A DNA stretch of 44,945 nucleotides from Cellulomonas massiliensis JC225 (GCF_000312005.1 NZ_HE978588.1:2367668-2412612), one strand, 5' to 3'; positions 25,724-33,139 are shown, counted from the first letter of the stretch. The notes: generated from the letters alone by a model not told the origin. Made by a program: numbers and translations.

Positions 25724-26239
25724 GGCGTCGTCGGCTCGGACCTGCCCGCTGAGCGTCATCGTGCGCGCGTCGTCGGTGTCCAGCACGCCGATCATGACCC
25801 ACTGGTCCTTCGGGCCGGACAGCGCCGACCGCGCGGCGAGCGCCGGGTCCCGCGTCGGCGCCTTCGTCGGCTCGAAGCCCGCGTCCAGCAGGGGCGCCTC
25901 GACGGCGGCGAGCAGCTCCCGCGTCGACTGCGTCGTGCGGACGTTGAGGCTGATCGCGACGAGGCTCGAGCCGGGGACCGGGTCGACCGTGGCGACGAGC
26001 ACCTCGGCGCCGGGCGGCACCGGCACCAGGGCGGCCGGGAAGCCGTCGGGCAGCTCCCCGACGGCGGAGCCCGTCGACTCGTCGGTCGGCAGGAGCGTGG
26101 CGGTGGGGGCGGGGGTCGCGGCCGCGGTCGTGCTCGGCGTCAGCCGCGCCGGCGCGCTCGACGAGCACGCCCCGGCGCCGACGACCGTGGCCACGGCGAG
26201 CGCCGCGGCGGCGAGCTGTCGGGGGAGCGGGGGACGCAC
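25721..26239 (-). CDS. Putative secreted lipoprotein
   Basis: The 172-residue protein has a signal sequence RQLAAAALAVATVVGAGACS with a lipobox (VGAGAC), so it should be lipid-anchored outside the membrane. A Thr/Pro/Ala-rich linker of about 25 residues follows, then a small alpha/beta domain of about 120 residues (LPDGFPAALVPVPPGAEVL to the end) with no motif I can name. The 'LPxGFPxxLVPVPPGAEV' opening is one I associate with actinobacterial lipoproteins of unknown function. The GTG start is supported by a TACCCT -10 six bases upstream. It is directly upstream of idsA with nine bases between them. A role is not assignable. Confidence 0.82.
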   Translation of the reverse strand: MRPPLPRQLAAAALAVATVVGAGACSSSAPARLTPSTTAAATPAPTATLLPTDESTGSAVGELPDGFPAALVPVPPGAEVLVATVDPVPGSSLVAISLNVRTTQSTRELLAAVEAPLLDAGFEPTKAPTRDPALAARSALSGPKDQWVMIGVLDTDDARTMTLSGQVRADDA

Positions 26240-26245
26240 CGCGTC

Positions 26246-26251
26246 AGGGTA
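26246..26251 (-). promoter_or_regulatory. -10 element, leaderless start of the lipoprotein gene
   Basis: The minus strand reads TACCCT, six bases before the GTG at 26239. Confidence 0.5.
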
Positions 26252-26372
26252 GCCGCGCGAGCGCCGCAGCGCGGGTGCGACCACCCGCCCACAGGAGCAG
26301 CGGGGATCGCCGCCGCCCACAGCCGGGCGACCGGCAGCGGCGCACGGCGCCGCTCTGCGGTGGGCTCCCGGC

Positions 26373-27491
26373 ATGGACACCGACGACATCCTCCGGGTGG
26401 GGGAGCCGCGCGAGCTGCTCGCCCTCGTCCCGCACCGGCTCGGCTTCCACCCGGCGGCGAGCGCCGTGGCGATCAGCCTGCGCGGGCCCCGTCGCGCGGT
26501 CGGGGTGGTCGCGCGCGTCGACCTGGACGAGCTCGCCGACCCGGACGAGGGCGCGCGCCGCGCGCGCCAGCTGCTCGCGCTGCTCGCGCGGGACGGTGCC
26601 AGCGCCGCCGTGCTGGTCCTGTACACGGAGGACGACCCGAGGGAGCGGCCGGGCCCCGCCCGCGACGCCGCCGACGTGTTCCGCGAGGCGGCCGAGCTCG
26701 CGCTCGGGTTCGTGCCGGCGTGGGTCGTGACCGCGACCGGGTACCTGTCGCTCGACTGCGCCCAGCCGTGCTGCCCACCGGGCGGCCGGCCGCTGCGCGA
26801 GCTCGACTCGACTCTGGTGGGGGCGCGGATGGTGCTCGAGGGGTCGGTGGTCGCGCGGTCGCGGGACGAGCTCGGCGCTGTCGCGCGCGCCGACCCCGGG
26901 CGACGGCGTGCGGTCGCACGCGCGCGCCGTCGCTGGGAGCTGCGGCTGGCGGACGCCGCGGACGAGGCGGGGCGGGAGAGCTGGCGGCTGGGGTCGGTGC
27001 TCGCCTGGCGCGAGGCGCTCGCGGCGCTGCACGACGGGACCGGACCGGCGGAGCAGGTGCACTGGGGCCGCATCGAGGCGGGGCTGGCGGACCGCCGCGT
27101 GCGGGACGCGGTGCTCGTCGGCCTGGTGCCGGGCACGGGGGACCTGCCGGAGCGGTGCGTGCGCGGCGGCCGGATCGCGCCGGACGACGACGCAGCGGTC
27201 GCGCGGGCGGTGGCGTCGCTCGTCGACCCCGCCTGCGCGGTGCGCCCGCCGGCGTCCGTCCGGCTGCACGAGCAGGTGCTCGCCGGTGTCGTGGCGCACG
27301 GCCGGCTGGGCCGGCAGGCACCGGCCTGGACGCTGCTGTCGCTGCTCGCGTGGTGGGCGGGGGACGGCGCCCGGGCGCGGGTGCTCCTCGACCGCGCGCT
27401 GGCGGACGACCCGGCGTACCGGCTCGCCGGGCTGGTCGAGGGGCTGCTGTGCGGGCCGCTCGGCCCGGGCTGGTCGCGTGCCGCGGGATGA
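26373..27491 (+). CDS. DUF4192-family protein
   Basis: The 372-residue protein belongs to the actinobacterial DUF4192 family, which has no known function. Features I recognise are the start LLALVPHRLGFHPAASAVAI, where the 'P...LGF.P..S' pattern is typical, and the segment LSLDCAQPCCPPGGRPL with three cysteines, a family hallmark. The C-terminal third (about 245-370) is helical and alanine-rich and resembles a tetratricopeptide-like bundle, with the conserved WTLLSLLAWWAGDGARARVL. No signal peptide or membrane helix is seen, so it is probably cytoplasmic. The ATG lacks a strong ribosome binding site and an upstream -10 is not clear, so the start is the least certain part. It is divergent from the lipoprotein gene. 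Confidence 0.85.
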   Translation: MDTDDILRVGEPRELLALVPHRLGFHPAASAVAISLRGPRRAVGVVARVDLDELADPDEGARRARQLLALLARDGASAAVLVLYTEDDPRERPGPARDAADVFREAAELALGFVPAWVVTATGYLSLDCAQPCCPPGGRPLRELDSTLVGARMVLEGSVVARSRDELGAVARADPGRRRAVARARRRWELRLADAADEAGRESWRLGSVLAWREALAALHDGTGPAEQVHWGRIEAGLADRRVRDAVLVGLVPGTGDLPERCVRGGRIAPDDDAAVARAVASLVDPACAVRPPASVRLHEQVLAGVVAHGRLGRQAPAWTLLSLLAWWAGDGARARVLLDRALADDPAYRLAGLVEGLLCGPLGPGWSRAAG

Positions 27492-27510
27492 GGCCCGGCC
27501 ACGGCTCCGG

Positions 27511-27516
27511 TAGCGT
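27511..27516 (+). promoter_or_regulatory. Candidate -10 element of the universal stress gene
   Basis: TAGCGT lies 45 bases before the GTG at 27562, leaving a leader of about 38 bases that contains the ribosome binding site. Confidence 0.45.
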
Positions 27517-27561
27517 CGCGGCGGGACCACCGGTGGTCCGCGCGGACGAGGGGAGACAGCC

Positions 27562-27954
27562 GTGGGCGTCGTCGTGGGGTACCTGGCCACTCCGGAGGGG
27601 CGCGCTGCGCTGGACGCCGCCGTCGTGGAGGCCCGGCAGCGGGGCACCGGCGTCGTCGTGGTCGTCTCGGCCCGCCCGGACGAGCCCGAGGACCGCCGCG
27701 CCGCCGCCGAGGCCGAGCTCGCCCGCGTCGACGAGGACCTGCGCGCCGCCGGCGTGGAGCACGAGGTCCGGCTGCTCGACGGCGGGGACGTGGCGGACGA
27801 CCTCATCGCGACGGCGGAGGAGGTCGACGCCGAGCTCGTCGTCATCGGGCTGCGCCGGCGCAGCCCCGTCGGCAAGCTCATCCTCGGCGTCAACGCCCAG
27901 CGCGTGCTGTTCGACGCCCCGTGCCCCGTGCTCACGGTCAAGCCCGCCGCCTGA
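27562..27954 (+). CDS. Universal stress protein (UspA family)
   Basis: The 130-residue protein is a single UspA domain with the alternating beta-alpha fold. It begins GVVVGYLATPEGRAALDAAV and ends with the family tail VLFDAPCPVLTVK. The ATP-binding loop, usually G-x2-G-x9-G-Ser/Thr, is changed here: it runs from Gly96 (IGLRRRSPVGKLILGV) through Gly104 to Gly109, with Val110 where Ser or Thr normally contacts phosphate. Nucleotide binding may therefore be weak. GAGGGGAG precedes the GTG. Such proteins in actinobacteria respond to hypoxia or starvation, but nothing here shows the signal. It lies just upstream of the sigma factor gene with its own terminator-like hairpin around the stop. Confidence 0.88.
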   Translation: MGVVVGYLATPEGRAALDAAVVEARQRGTGVVVVVSARPDEPEDRRAAAEAELARVDEDLRAAGVEHEVRLLDGGDVADDLIATAEEVDAELVVIGLRRRSPVGKLILGVNAQRVLFDAPCPVLTVKPAA

Positions 27955-28267
27955 GCGGCGCAGCCCGCGGCTGGCACCGGCCGCTGCACGGGGTGAACCG
28001 GAGAACGGTCTCGGGCGGCGGGAATCCTGCGCGTGCCCCGAGCGTTGTGCCCCTCGACGCGCGAGGTGACGACCAGGCGTCGCCGGACCCGAGGACGGGG
28101 TGCGGCGCCGGCAGCCACGCGTGATCTCCGACCGGGGCGGTGACGATCCGCCGCCCGACGCGCCCGGGGTGCCCGTGGCGCGCCACGAGGCCACCGGGGC
28201 CTCGGTACAATATCCAGCAGTCTCCCGCGCCCGACCTCCCGGGTGTCGTGCCGCCGAAAGGTGATCC
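27955..28267. promoter_or_regulatory. sigA upstream region with stacked palindromes
   Basis: This 313-base region has no supported gene. At its right end TACAAT (28206-28211) is a good -10, leaving a leader of about 50 bases. Just upstream lie a perfect 14-base palindrome, CGTGGCGCGCCACG at 28174-28187, and a second repeat, GAGGCC/GGCCTC at 28187-28203. They cover the -35 and spacer, where no TTGACA-like hexamer is found, so a repressor or an alternative sigma factor may act here. The rest is GC-rich without clear structure. Confidence 0.5.
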
Positions 28268-29881
28268 GTGTCGTCTTCCCCCACGTTCAGCACGCTTCCG
28301 CGTGAGTTCGAGCACCCCGCCCTGCAGGACCTGGTCCGACGTGGCCGTGCGAGCGGCTCGGTCGACGCGGTCTCCGTGCGCGAGGCGTGCGAGCAGGCCG
28401 ACGTGTCCAGCGCGTCGCGCCTCAAGGCCGTCGTCCGTGCGCTCGCCACGTCCGGCATCACGGTCGACGCCGCCCCCGCCGCCGAGGCCCCGCGCCCGGC
28501 ACGGGCGAGCCGCGCCGTGGCCGCTAGCGCCACCCGCTCCGGGGCCACCGTCACGGCCCCCGCCACGCAGGACGACGAGCCGGAGAAGGCCGCCGCGAAG
28601 CCCGCCGCCAAGCCGGCGAAGGCCCCCGCGAAGGCCACCGGCAAGGCGGCCGCCAAGCCCGCGGCGAGGTCGACGTCCACGAAGTCGGCGGGCGCGAAGC
28701 CCGCCGCGAAGACCACCGGCAAGGCCGAGCCCGTCGAGACGGACGAGGACGGCGCCGAGGTCGAGGACGTCGAGGCCGAGCCGACGGACCTCGAGGAGGT
28801 CGAGGTCGAGGACGCCGACGCCGAGGCGACCGAGGGCGAGGAGACCGAGGACGAGGCCACGGAGGCCGCGCCCAAGGCCGCGTCGAGCGAGGAGGAGACC
28901 GAGGACACGGGCTTCGTGTACTCGGACGCCGACGACGACGACGCCCCCGCGCAGCAGGTCGTCACGGCCGGCGCGACCGCGGACCCCGTCAAGGACTACC
29001 TGAAGCAGATCGGCAAGGTCGCGCTCCTCAACGCGGAGCAGGAGGTCGAGCTCGCCAAGCGCATCGAGGCCGGCCTCTTCGCCGAGGAGCGGCTCAACGC
29101 CGGGATCACGATGGAGCCGAAGCTCCGCCGTGAGCTCGAGTGGATCGCGCAGGACGGCCGCCGCGCCAAGAACCACCTGCTCGAGGCGAACCTGCGTCTC
29201 GTCGTCTCGCTGGCCAAGCGTTACACGGGCCGCGGCATGCTCTTCCTGGACCTGATCCAGGAGGGCAACCTCGGCCTCATCCGTGCGGTCGAGAAGTTCG
29301 ACTACACCAAGGGCTACAAGTTCTCGACGTACGCGACGTGGTGGATCCGCCAGGCGATCACCCGCGCGATGGCGGACCAGGCGCGCACCATCCGCATCCC
29401 GGTCCACATGGTCGAGGTCATCAACAAGCTGGCGCGCGTGCAGCGGCAGATGCTCCAGGACCTGGGCCGGGAGCCCACGCCCGAGGAGCTCGCCAAGGAG
29501 CTCGACATGACCCCGGAGAAGGTCGTCGAGGTCCAGAAGTACGGCCGCGAGCCCATCTCCCTGCACACGCCGCTCGGCGAGGACGGGGACAGCGAGTTCG
29601 GTGACCTCATCGAGGACTCCGAGGCGGTCGTGCCCGCCGACGCGGTGAGCTTCACGCTCCTGCAGGAGCAGCTGCACCAGGTGCTCGACACGCTCTCCGA
29701 GCGCGAGGCCGGCGTCGTCTCGATGCGGTTCGGCCTGACCGACGGCCAGCCGAAGACGCTCGACGAGATCGGCAAGGTCTACGGCGTCACGCGCGAGCGG
29801 ATCCGCCAGATCGAGTCCAAGACGATGTCGAAGCTGCGCCACCCGTCGCGCTCGCAGGTGCTGCGCGACTACCTCGACTGA
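28268..29881 (+). CDS. sigA: Principal RNA polymerase sigma factor (RpoD/HrdB type)
   Basis: This is the housekeeping sigma factor. The 537-residue protein has a short N-terminal helical region (about 1-65), then a Lys/Ala/Pro-rich basic stretch (about 103-152), a highly acidic stretch (about 153-226), and the conserved core from about 239: region 1.2 ([20 protein letters not shown]), 2.3-2.4 ([17 protein letters not shown] with [10 protein letters not shown]), region 3, and region 4 ([18 protein letters not shown] and [11 protein letters not shown]). The length and RFGL signature mark group 1. The GTG start is preceded by AAAGG. The basic-then-acidic arm is a common actinobacterial feature and may bind core polymerase or DNA. 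It is followed by a terminator. Confidence 0.97.
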   Translation: MSSSPTFSTLPREFEHPALQDLVRRGRASGSVDAVSVREACEQADVSSASRLKAVVRALATSGITVDAAPAAEAPRPARASRAVAASATRSGATVTAPATQDDEPEKAAAKPAAKPAKAPAKATGKAAAKPAARSTSTKSAGAKPAAKTTGKAEPVETDEDGAEVEDVEAEPTDLEEVEVEDADAEATEGEETEDEATEAAPKAASSEEETEDTGFVYSDADDDDAPAQQVVTAGATADPVKDYLKQIGKVALLNAEQEVELAKRIEAGLFAEERLNAGITMEPKLRRELEWIAQDGRRAKNHLLEANLRLVVSLAKRYTGRGMLFLDLIQEGNLGLIRAVEKFDYTKGYKFSTYATWWIRQAITRAMADQARTIRIPVHMVEVINKLARVQRQMLQDLGREPTPEELAKELDMTPEKVVEVQKYGREPISLHTPLGEDGDSEFGDLIEDSEAVVPADAVSFTLLQEQLHQVLDTLSEREAGVVSMRFGLTDGQPKTLDEIGKVYGVTRERIRQIESKTMSKLRHPSRSQVLRDYLD

Positions 29882-29891
29882 TCGCACCGCC

Positions 29892-29929
29892 CGAGGCCCG
29901 GTCCCCGCACGACGGGGGGCCGGGCCTCG
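29892..29929 (+). terminator. Terminator hairpin of sigA
   Basis: CGAGGCCCGG pairs with CCGGGCCTCG (10 bp), extended inward by CCCC/GGGG past a small bulge. It starts 11 bases after the stop. Confidence 0.75.
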
Positions 29930-29960
29930 TCGCGTTCCCAGGGACCTTCCGTCAGCGCCC

Positions 29961-29975
29961 ACTAACCGTTAGTGT
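29961..29975. promoter_or_regulatory. ArsR-type operator overlapping a -10 element
   Basis: ACTAACCGTTAGT (29961-29973) is a perfect inverted repeat with 6-bp arms and a single centre base. TAGTGT (29970-29975) inside and beyond its right arm is a good -10. It is 28 bases before the ArsR ATG, the normal place for self-repression. Confidence 0.6.
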
Positions 29976-30000
29976 GGACTGACGAAGGCGGGAGGTGGTC

Positions 30001-30342
30001 ATGTCGACGGACGCGGTCCTGCGCGCGCTCGCCGAGCCGCGCCGGCGCGACATCCTGCGGCTGCTGTCGGAGGGGGAGAAGGCCGTCGGCCGGCTCGCCG
30101 AGGAGTTCGACGTGACGCGCAGCGCCGTGAGCCAGCACCTGCGCGTCCTGCAGGACGCGGGCCTCGTCGCGCAGCGCACGGTCGGCACGCGCCACCTGTA
30201 CCGGACGCTCCCCGAGGGGCTCGCCGGCCTGCGGGAGTTCCTCGACGAGACGTGGGCCGCGTCGCTCGACGCGGCACGGCGACTGGCGGAGTCCGAGGCG
30301 GACGTCGACGACGACGAGGAGGCGCGTCGTGCGAGCGCCTGA
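30001..30342 (+). CDS. ArsR-family transcriptional repressor
   Basis: The 113-residue protein is a compact winged helix: LAEPRRRDILRLLSEGEKAVGRLAEEF, then the recognition helix VTRSAVSQHLRVLQDAGLV and wing AQRTVGTRHLYRT. The C-terminal tail is acidic. No cysteine pair is present, so it is not a metal sensor of the ArsR/SmtB kind; it belongs to the group found next to SRPBCC proteins. GGGAGG precedes the ATG by five bases. It is coupled to the SRPBCC gene (14-base overlap) and to the YciI gene, and probably represses all three from the palindrome upstream. The inducer is unknown. Confidence 0.92.
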   Translation: MSTDAVLRALAEPRRRDILRLLSEGEKAVGRLAEEFDVTRSAVSQHLRVLQDAGLVAQRTVGTRHLYRTLPEGLAGLREFLDETWAASLDAARRLAESEADVDDDEEARRASA

Positions 30343-30886
30343 CCGCCCGCCGGCTCCCGGCGCGACGCGGGAGGCGAGCGGCAGCTCGGCGAGCAGCTCC
30401 TCCGGGGCCGTGCACCGCATCCCGACGCCGCCGGTGCGTCGCGCGACGACCGTGCGCGCGGGGCGCGATCGGACGTTCGACGTGTTCGTGCGCGAGCTCG
30501 GTGCGTGGTGGCCGGTGACGCCGTTCTCCCGGGGCGAGGGGAGGGTGCGCGACGTGCGCCTCGAGCGCCGCGCCGGCGGGCTCGTCACCGAGCACTGGGA
30601 CGACGGGACCGTGCACGCGTGGGGCGAGCTGCTCGCCTGGGACCCGCCGCGCGGCTTCACGATGGCCTGGCGGCTGACGCCGGAGCCGACGGAGGTCGAG
30701 CTCCGGTTCCTCGAGCTCGGCCCGTCGCTCACCCGCGTCGAGGTCGAGCACCGGGGCTGGGAGCGGCTGTCGGACGAGCAGCTGGGCGCCGCGTGCGCGC
30801 TGCCCGAGGGCTACGCCGGCGGCTCGTTCGACCGTGGGTGGGGCATCGTCCTGGACGCGTTCGCGCGGCGCGTGGGTGCGGCATGA
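30329..30886 (+). CDS. SRPBCC-domain (AHSA1-like) protein
   Basis: The 185-residue protein has a START/AHSA1-like fold of about 150 residues: a first strand VRRATTVRAGRDRTFDVFV, the turn LGAWWPVTPFS, the central WDDGTVHAWGELLAWDPPRG and WRLTPEPTEVELRFLELG strands, and a last helix DRGWGIVLDAFARRV. Such proteins bind hydrophobic ligands in a cavity. The first 30 residues are Ser/Ala/Pro-rich and unstructured; a later GTG at 30407 is a possible start, but the GTG at 30329 has GAGGAGG at the right distance and overlaps the ArsR stop. ArsR with an SRPBCC partner is a common pair, the second protein perhaps binding or removing the signal. Confidence 0.87.
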   Translation: MRAPDRPPAPGATREASGSSASSSSGAVHRIPTPPVRRATTVRAGRDRTFDVFVRELGAWWPVTPFSRGEGRVRDVRLERRAGGLVTEHWDDGTVHAWGELLAWDPPRGFTMAWRLTPEPTEVELRFLELGPSLTRVEVEHRGWERLSDEQLGAACALPEGYAGGSFDRGWGIVLDAFARRVGAA

Positions 30887-31164
30887 GCCGGGTCCGGCAC
30901 GTCGTGCTCTACACGTCGGCGGACGACGTCGCCACGCGGGCGGTGCCGGTGATGGCGGCGCACACCGAGCACTACCGGCGGTTCGCCGCCGCCGGCCTGC
31001 TCCTCGGCGTCGGCACCTTCGGCGACCCCCAGGCGGAGGGCGCGATGTGCGTGCTGGTGAGCCGGGAGGCCGCGGAGGAGTTCGCCCGCACCGACCCGTT
31101 CGTCGTGCAGGGCGTCGTGAGGTCGTACCGGATCCTCGAGTGGACGGACGTGCTCGCGGACTAA
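30883..31164 (+). CDS. YciI-family small protein
   Basis: The 93-residue protein resembles the YciI fold (ferredoxin-like, dimeric): VRHVVLYTSADD as first strand, the helix VPVMAAHTEHYRRFAAAG with the conserved His that is thought to be catalytic, then GTFGDPQAEGAMCVLVSREA and FARTDPFVVQGVVRSYRI, where the Asp-Pro-Phe is a family signature. The function of most YciI proteins is unknown; some are hydrolases of chloro-aromatics. The ATG overlaps the SRPBCC stop (ATGA), so it is the third gene of the ArsR operon. Confidence 0.87.
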   Translation: MSRVRHVVLYTSADDVATRAVPVMAAHTEHYRRFAAAGLLLGVGTFGDPQAEGAMCVLVSREAAEEFARTDPFVVQGVVRSYRILEWTDVLAD

Positions 31165-31203
31165 GGGGGTCGTCGCTCGGTTGCCGCCTGCGCCCGCGGC
31201 GTT

Positions 31204-31225
31204 TACGATACGGAACGTGGCGTAT
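31204..31225. promoter_or_regulatory. TetR promoter and likely operator
   Basis: TACGAT (31204-31209) ends seven bases before the GTG at 31217. The inverted repeat ATACG (31208-31212) and CGTAT (31221-31225) with an 8-base spacer covers the end of the -10 and the start codon, as for a self-repressing TetR. Confidence 0.5.
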
Positions 31226-31903
31226 AGCAATCCGATGCGCCCGTCGCGCGGCCGTCCCCGGGACCCGCGCAAGGAGGCGGCGATCCTCGACGCCGCGCTG
31301 GCCCTGCTGGCCGAGGCCGGGTACGAGGGTGTGTCCATGGAGGGGGTGGCGGCGCGCGCCGGCACCTCGAAGGCGACCGTCTACCGCCGATGGGCGACCA
31401 GGCGCGACCTCGTGGTCGCGGCGGTGCGCGCGCAGCAGGGCGAGCCGCTCGCGGAGGTGGACACGGGATCGCTGCGGGGCGACCTGCTCGCCCTCTGCGG
31501 CCGGCTCGTGGCCATGCTCGGGCGGTCGCCGGGATCCCTCGTCGTGGCGCTGCTCTCCGGAGCCGCCCAGGACCCGGCGCTCGGCGACCTCCTCGAGGAG
31601 ACCGCGGGGCACACCGGCGCCCGCCTGCCGCCGCAGGTGCTGCGCCGCGCCGTGGACCGGGGCGAGCTCCCCACCGGGGCCCGGGCGTACCCGTTCGACG
31701 AGGTGGCGGGGTCGGTGCTCGTCCTGCGGGCGCTGACCGGCGCCCCCGTCGACGACGCGCACCTCGAGCACCTCGTCGACACGGTGCTGCTGCCCGCGCT
31801 CGAGCGCAGCGCACGGACCCCGGCGCCACCGAGCCCCGCCGTGTTCGCCGCGGGCCCCGTCAGCGGCCCGGCCGCGCACCCCCACCTGCCCACCGCCGAC
31901 TGA
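31217..31903 (+). CDS. TetR-family transcriptional regulator
   Basis: The 228-residue protein has the N-terminal TetR helix-turn-helix: AAILDAALALLAEAGYEGVS, MEGVAARAGTSKATVYRRW (recognition helix) and ATRRDLVVAAV. The C-terminal ligand and dimer domain runs to about residue 205 and the last 25 residues are Pro/Ala-rich. The leader VAYSNPMRPSRGRPRDPRKE is basic. I set the start at the GTG at 31217 from the TACGAT -10; the ATG at 31235 is possible. It is 10 bases upstream of the hydrolase gene and likely controls it and itself. The ligand is unknown, but a small halogenated or epoxide compound would fit the partner enzyme. Confidence 0.92.
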   Translation: MAYSNPMRPSRGRPRDPRKEAAILDAALALLAEAGYEGVSMEGVAARAGTSKATVYRRWATRRDLVVAAVRAQQGEPLAEVDTGSLRGDLLALCGRLVAMLGRSPGSLVVALLSGAAQDPALGDLLEETAGHTGARLPPQVLRRAVDRGELPTGARAYPFDEVAGSVLVLRALTGAPVDDAHLEHLVDTVLLPALERSARTPAPPSPAVFAAGPVSGPAAHPHLPTAD

Positions 31904-31913
31904 GAGGCACCCC

Positions 31914-32801
31914 ATGCACATCCCCGGCTCGCACGACCAGCGGCTCCCCGGCGCCGACGGAGTCTCGCTCCACGCCGCCGTCCTCGGGGAGGGTCCGCCC
32001 GTCGTGCTGCTGCACGGCTTCCCGCAGACGCACCTCATGTGGCGCCACGTCGCGCCCGCCCTGGCACGGCAGCACACGGTCGTCTGCCTCGACCTGCGCG
32101 GCTACGGCGCGAGCGACAAGCCGCTCGCCACGTCGCCGGACACCTACTCCAAGCGCTCGATGGGCCGTGACGTCGTCGCGGCGCTCGAGGCGCTCGGGTT
32201 CGAGCGCTTCGCCGTGGTGGGGCACGACCGCGGTGCGCTCGTGGCGCTCCGCACCGCGCTGGACCACCCCGACCGCGTGACGCACCTCGCCACGCTCGAC
32301 GTCCTGCCGACCCTCGACACGTGGGAGGTCCTGCACGGCGTGCACGCGTCCGTCGCGTGGCACCTGTACCTCATGGCGCAGCCGCCCGGGCTGCCGGAGC
32401 GCATGATCGAGGCCGTGGCGGAGGACTTCTTCGCGGGGTTCCTCGACGGGTGGGGAGCGGACGACCGCGCGATCCCGCCGGACGTCCGCGCCGCGTACCT
32501 GGCGGCGTCGGCCGCGGCGGTGCCGTCGATCGTCGCCGACTACCGCGCCTCCGCGACCGTCGACGTCGAGCACGACGAGGCGGACAGGCGTGCGGGCCGG
32601 CGGCTGACGATGCCGGTGACGGTCGTCCAGCAGGACTGGGGGGCGCGGCTGGGCTACGACGCCGCCGGGCTCTGGGCGGCCTGGGCGGCCGACCTGGAGC
32701 ACCGGACGATGGACGCGGGGCACTTCATGGCGGAGCAGGAGCCGGCGGCGGTCGTCGACGTCGTGACGTCCCTGCTCGCACGCACGCGCGCCGCCGGCTG
32801 A
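31914..32801 (+). CDS. Alpha/beta hydrolase, epoxide hydrolase/haloacetate dehalogenase class
   Basis: The 295-residue protein has the oxyanion segment LLHGFPQTHLMW, LDLRGYGASDKP, and the nucleophile elbow VGHDRGALV with Asp105, which puts it in the class that forms an ester with an aspartate (epoxide hydrolases and haloacid dehalogenases) rather than serine esterases. The base His is in DAGHFMAEQEP. The cap has AWHLYLMAQPPGLPERM: fluoroacetate dehalogenases carry His-Trp in this segment, while here it is His150-Leu151, so fluoride release is doubtful. GAGAGG lies six bases before the ATG. It is co-transcribed with tetR and ends before a large hairpin. Confidence 0.9.
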   Translation: MHIPGSHDQRLPGADGVSLHAAVLGEGPPVVLLHGFPQTHLMWRHVAPALARQHTVVCLDLRGYGASDKPLATSPDTYSKRSMGRDVVAALEALGFERFAVVGHDRGALVALRTALDHPDRVTHLATLDVLPTLDTWEVLHGVHASVAWHLYLMAQPPGLPERMIEAVAEDFFAGFLDGWGADDRAIPPDVRAAYLAASAAAVPSIVADYRASATVDVEHDEADRRAGRRLTMPVTVVQQDWGARLGYDAAGLWAAWAADLEHRTMDAGHFMAEQEPAAVVDVVTSLLARTRAAG

Positions 32802-32830
32802 GCAGCCGCAGGTGCCGGCCCGGGACGACG

Positions 32831-32879
32831 ACGGCCCCCTCGGCTGCTCACCTGGAGGATGAGCGCCCGAGGGGGCCGT
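32831..32879. terminator. Terminator hairpin between hydrolase and zinc-ribbon genes
   Basis: A perfect 13-bp stem (32831-32843 with 32867-32879) encloses an inner GCTCA/TGAGC stem. It lies between two convergent stops. Confidence 0.75.
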
Positions 32880-32929
32880 GGTCCGTTCCCGTCCCGCGCG
32901 TCAGGCTGCGGGCGACGGGGGTCGGGGTC

Positions 32930-33139
32930 TCAGGAGGCGGCGCCTGCGCCGGCGCCGTGCTCGGCGAGAAGGCGGTCCGTCTCGTCCTGCACGTGCGTCG
33001 CCAGCTCGGCGAACTTGGGGGCGTGCTCCCGCGCGTGGTGGGCGCAGAAGAGCAGCTCGCCCGCGGGGAGCACGACGCGCACGTACGCCTGGGCGTTGCA
33101 GCGGTCGCACCGGTCGGCTGCGGTCAGCGGGGCTGTCAT
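32930..33139 (-). CDS. Small zinc-ribbon protein (DUF7455 type)
   Basis: The product is 69 residues from the ATG at 33139. It contains APLTAADRCDRCNAQAYVRV and LLFCAHHAREH, giving a C-x2-C and C-x-H-H zinc-binding set, then a helix with ELATHVQDETDRLL. The family is common in actinobacteria and, from memory, sits between the principal sigma factor and a topoisomerase B gene in Streptomyces, as it does here. Its function is unknown. An in-frame GTG at 33151 gives a form beginning VTATMTAPL and may be the real start; a weak -10 (TTCTAT on the minus strand) lies six bases before it. There is no clear ribosome binding site for the ATG. Confidence 0.82.
   Translation of the reverse strand: MTAPLTAADRCDRCNAQAYVRVVLPAGELLFCAHHAREHAPKFAELATHVQDETDRLLAEHGAGAGAAS

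Noticed and set aside
30329-30410. Frameshift or fusion at the start of the SRPBCC gene
   Set aside because: The Ser/Pro-rich leader looks odd, but the start has a proper ribosome binding site and overlap with ArsR. A disordered extension is the simpler reading.
31914-32801. Fluoroacetate dehalogenase
   Set aside because: The Trp of the halide pocket is replaced by Leu, so I keep the broader class.
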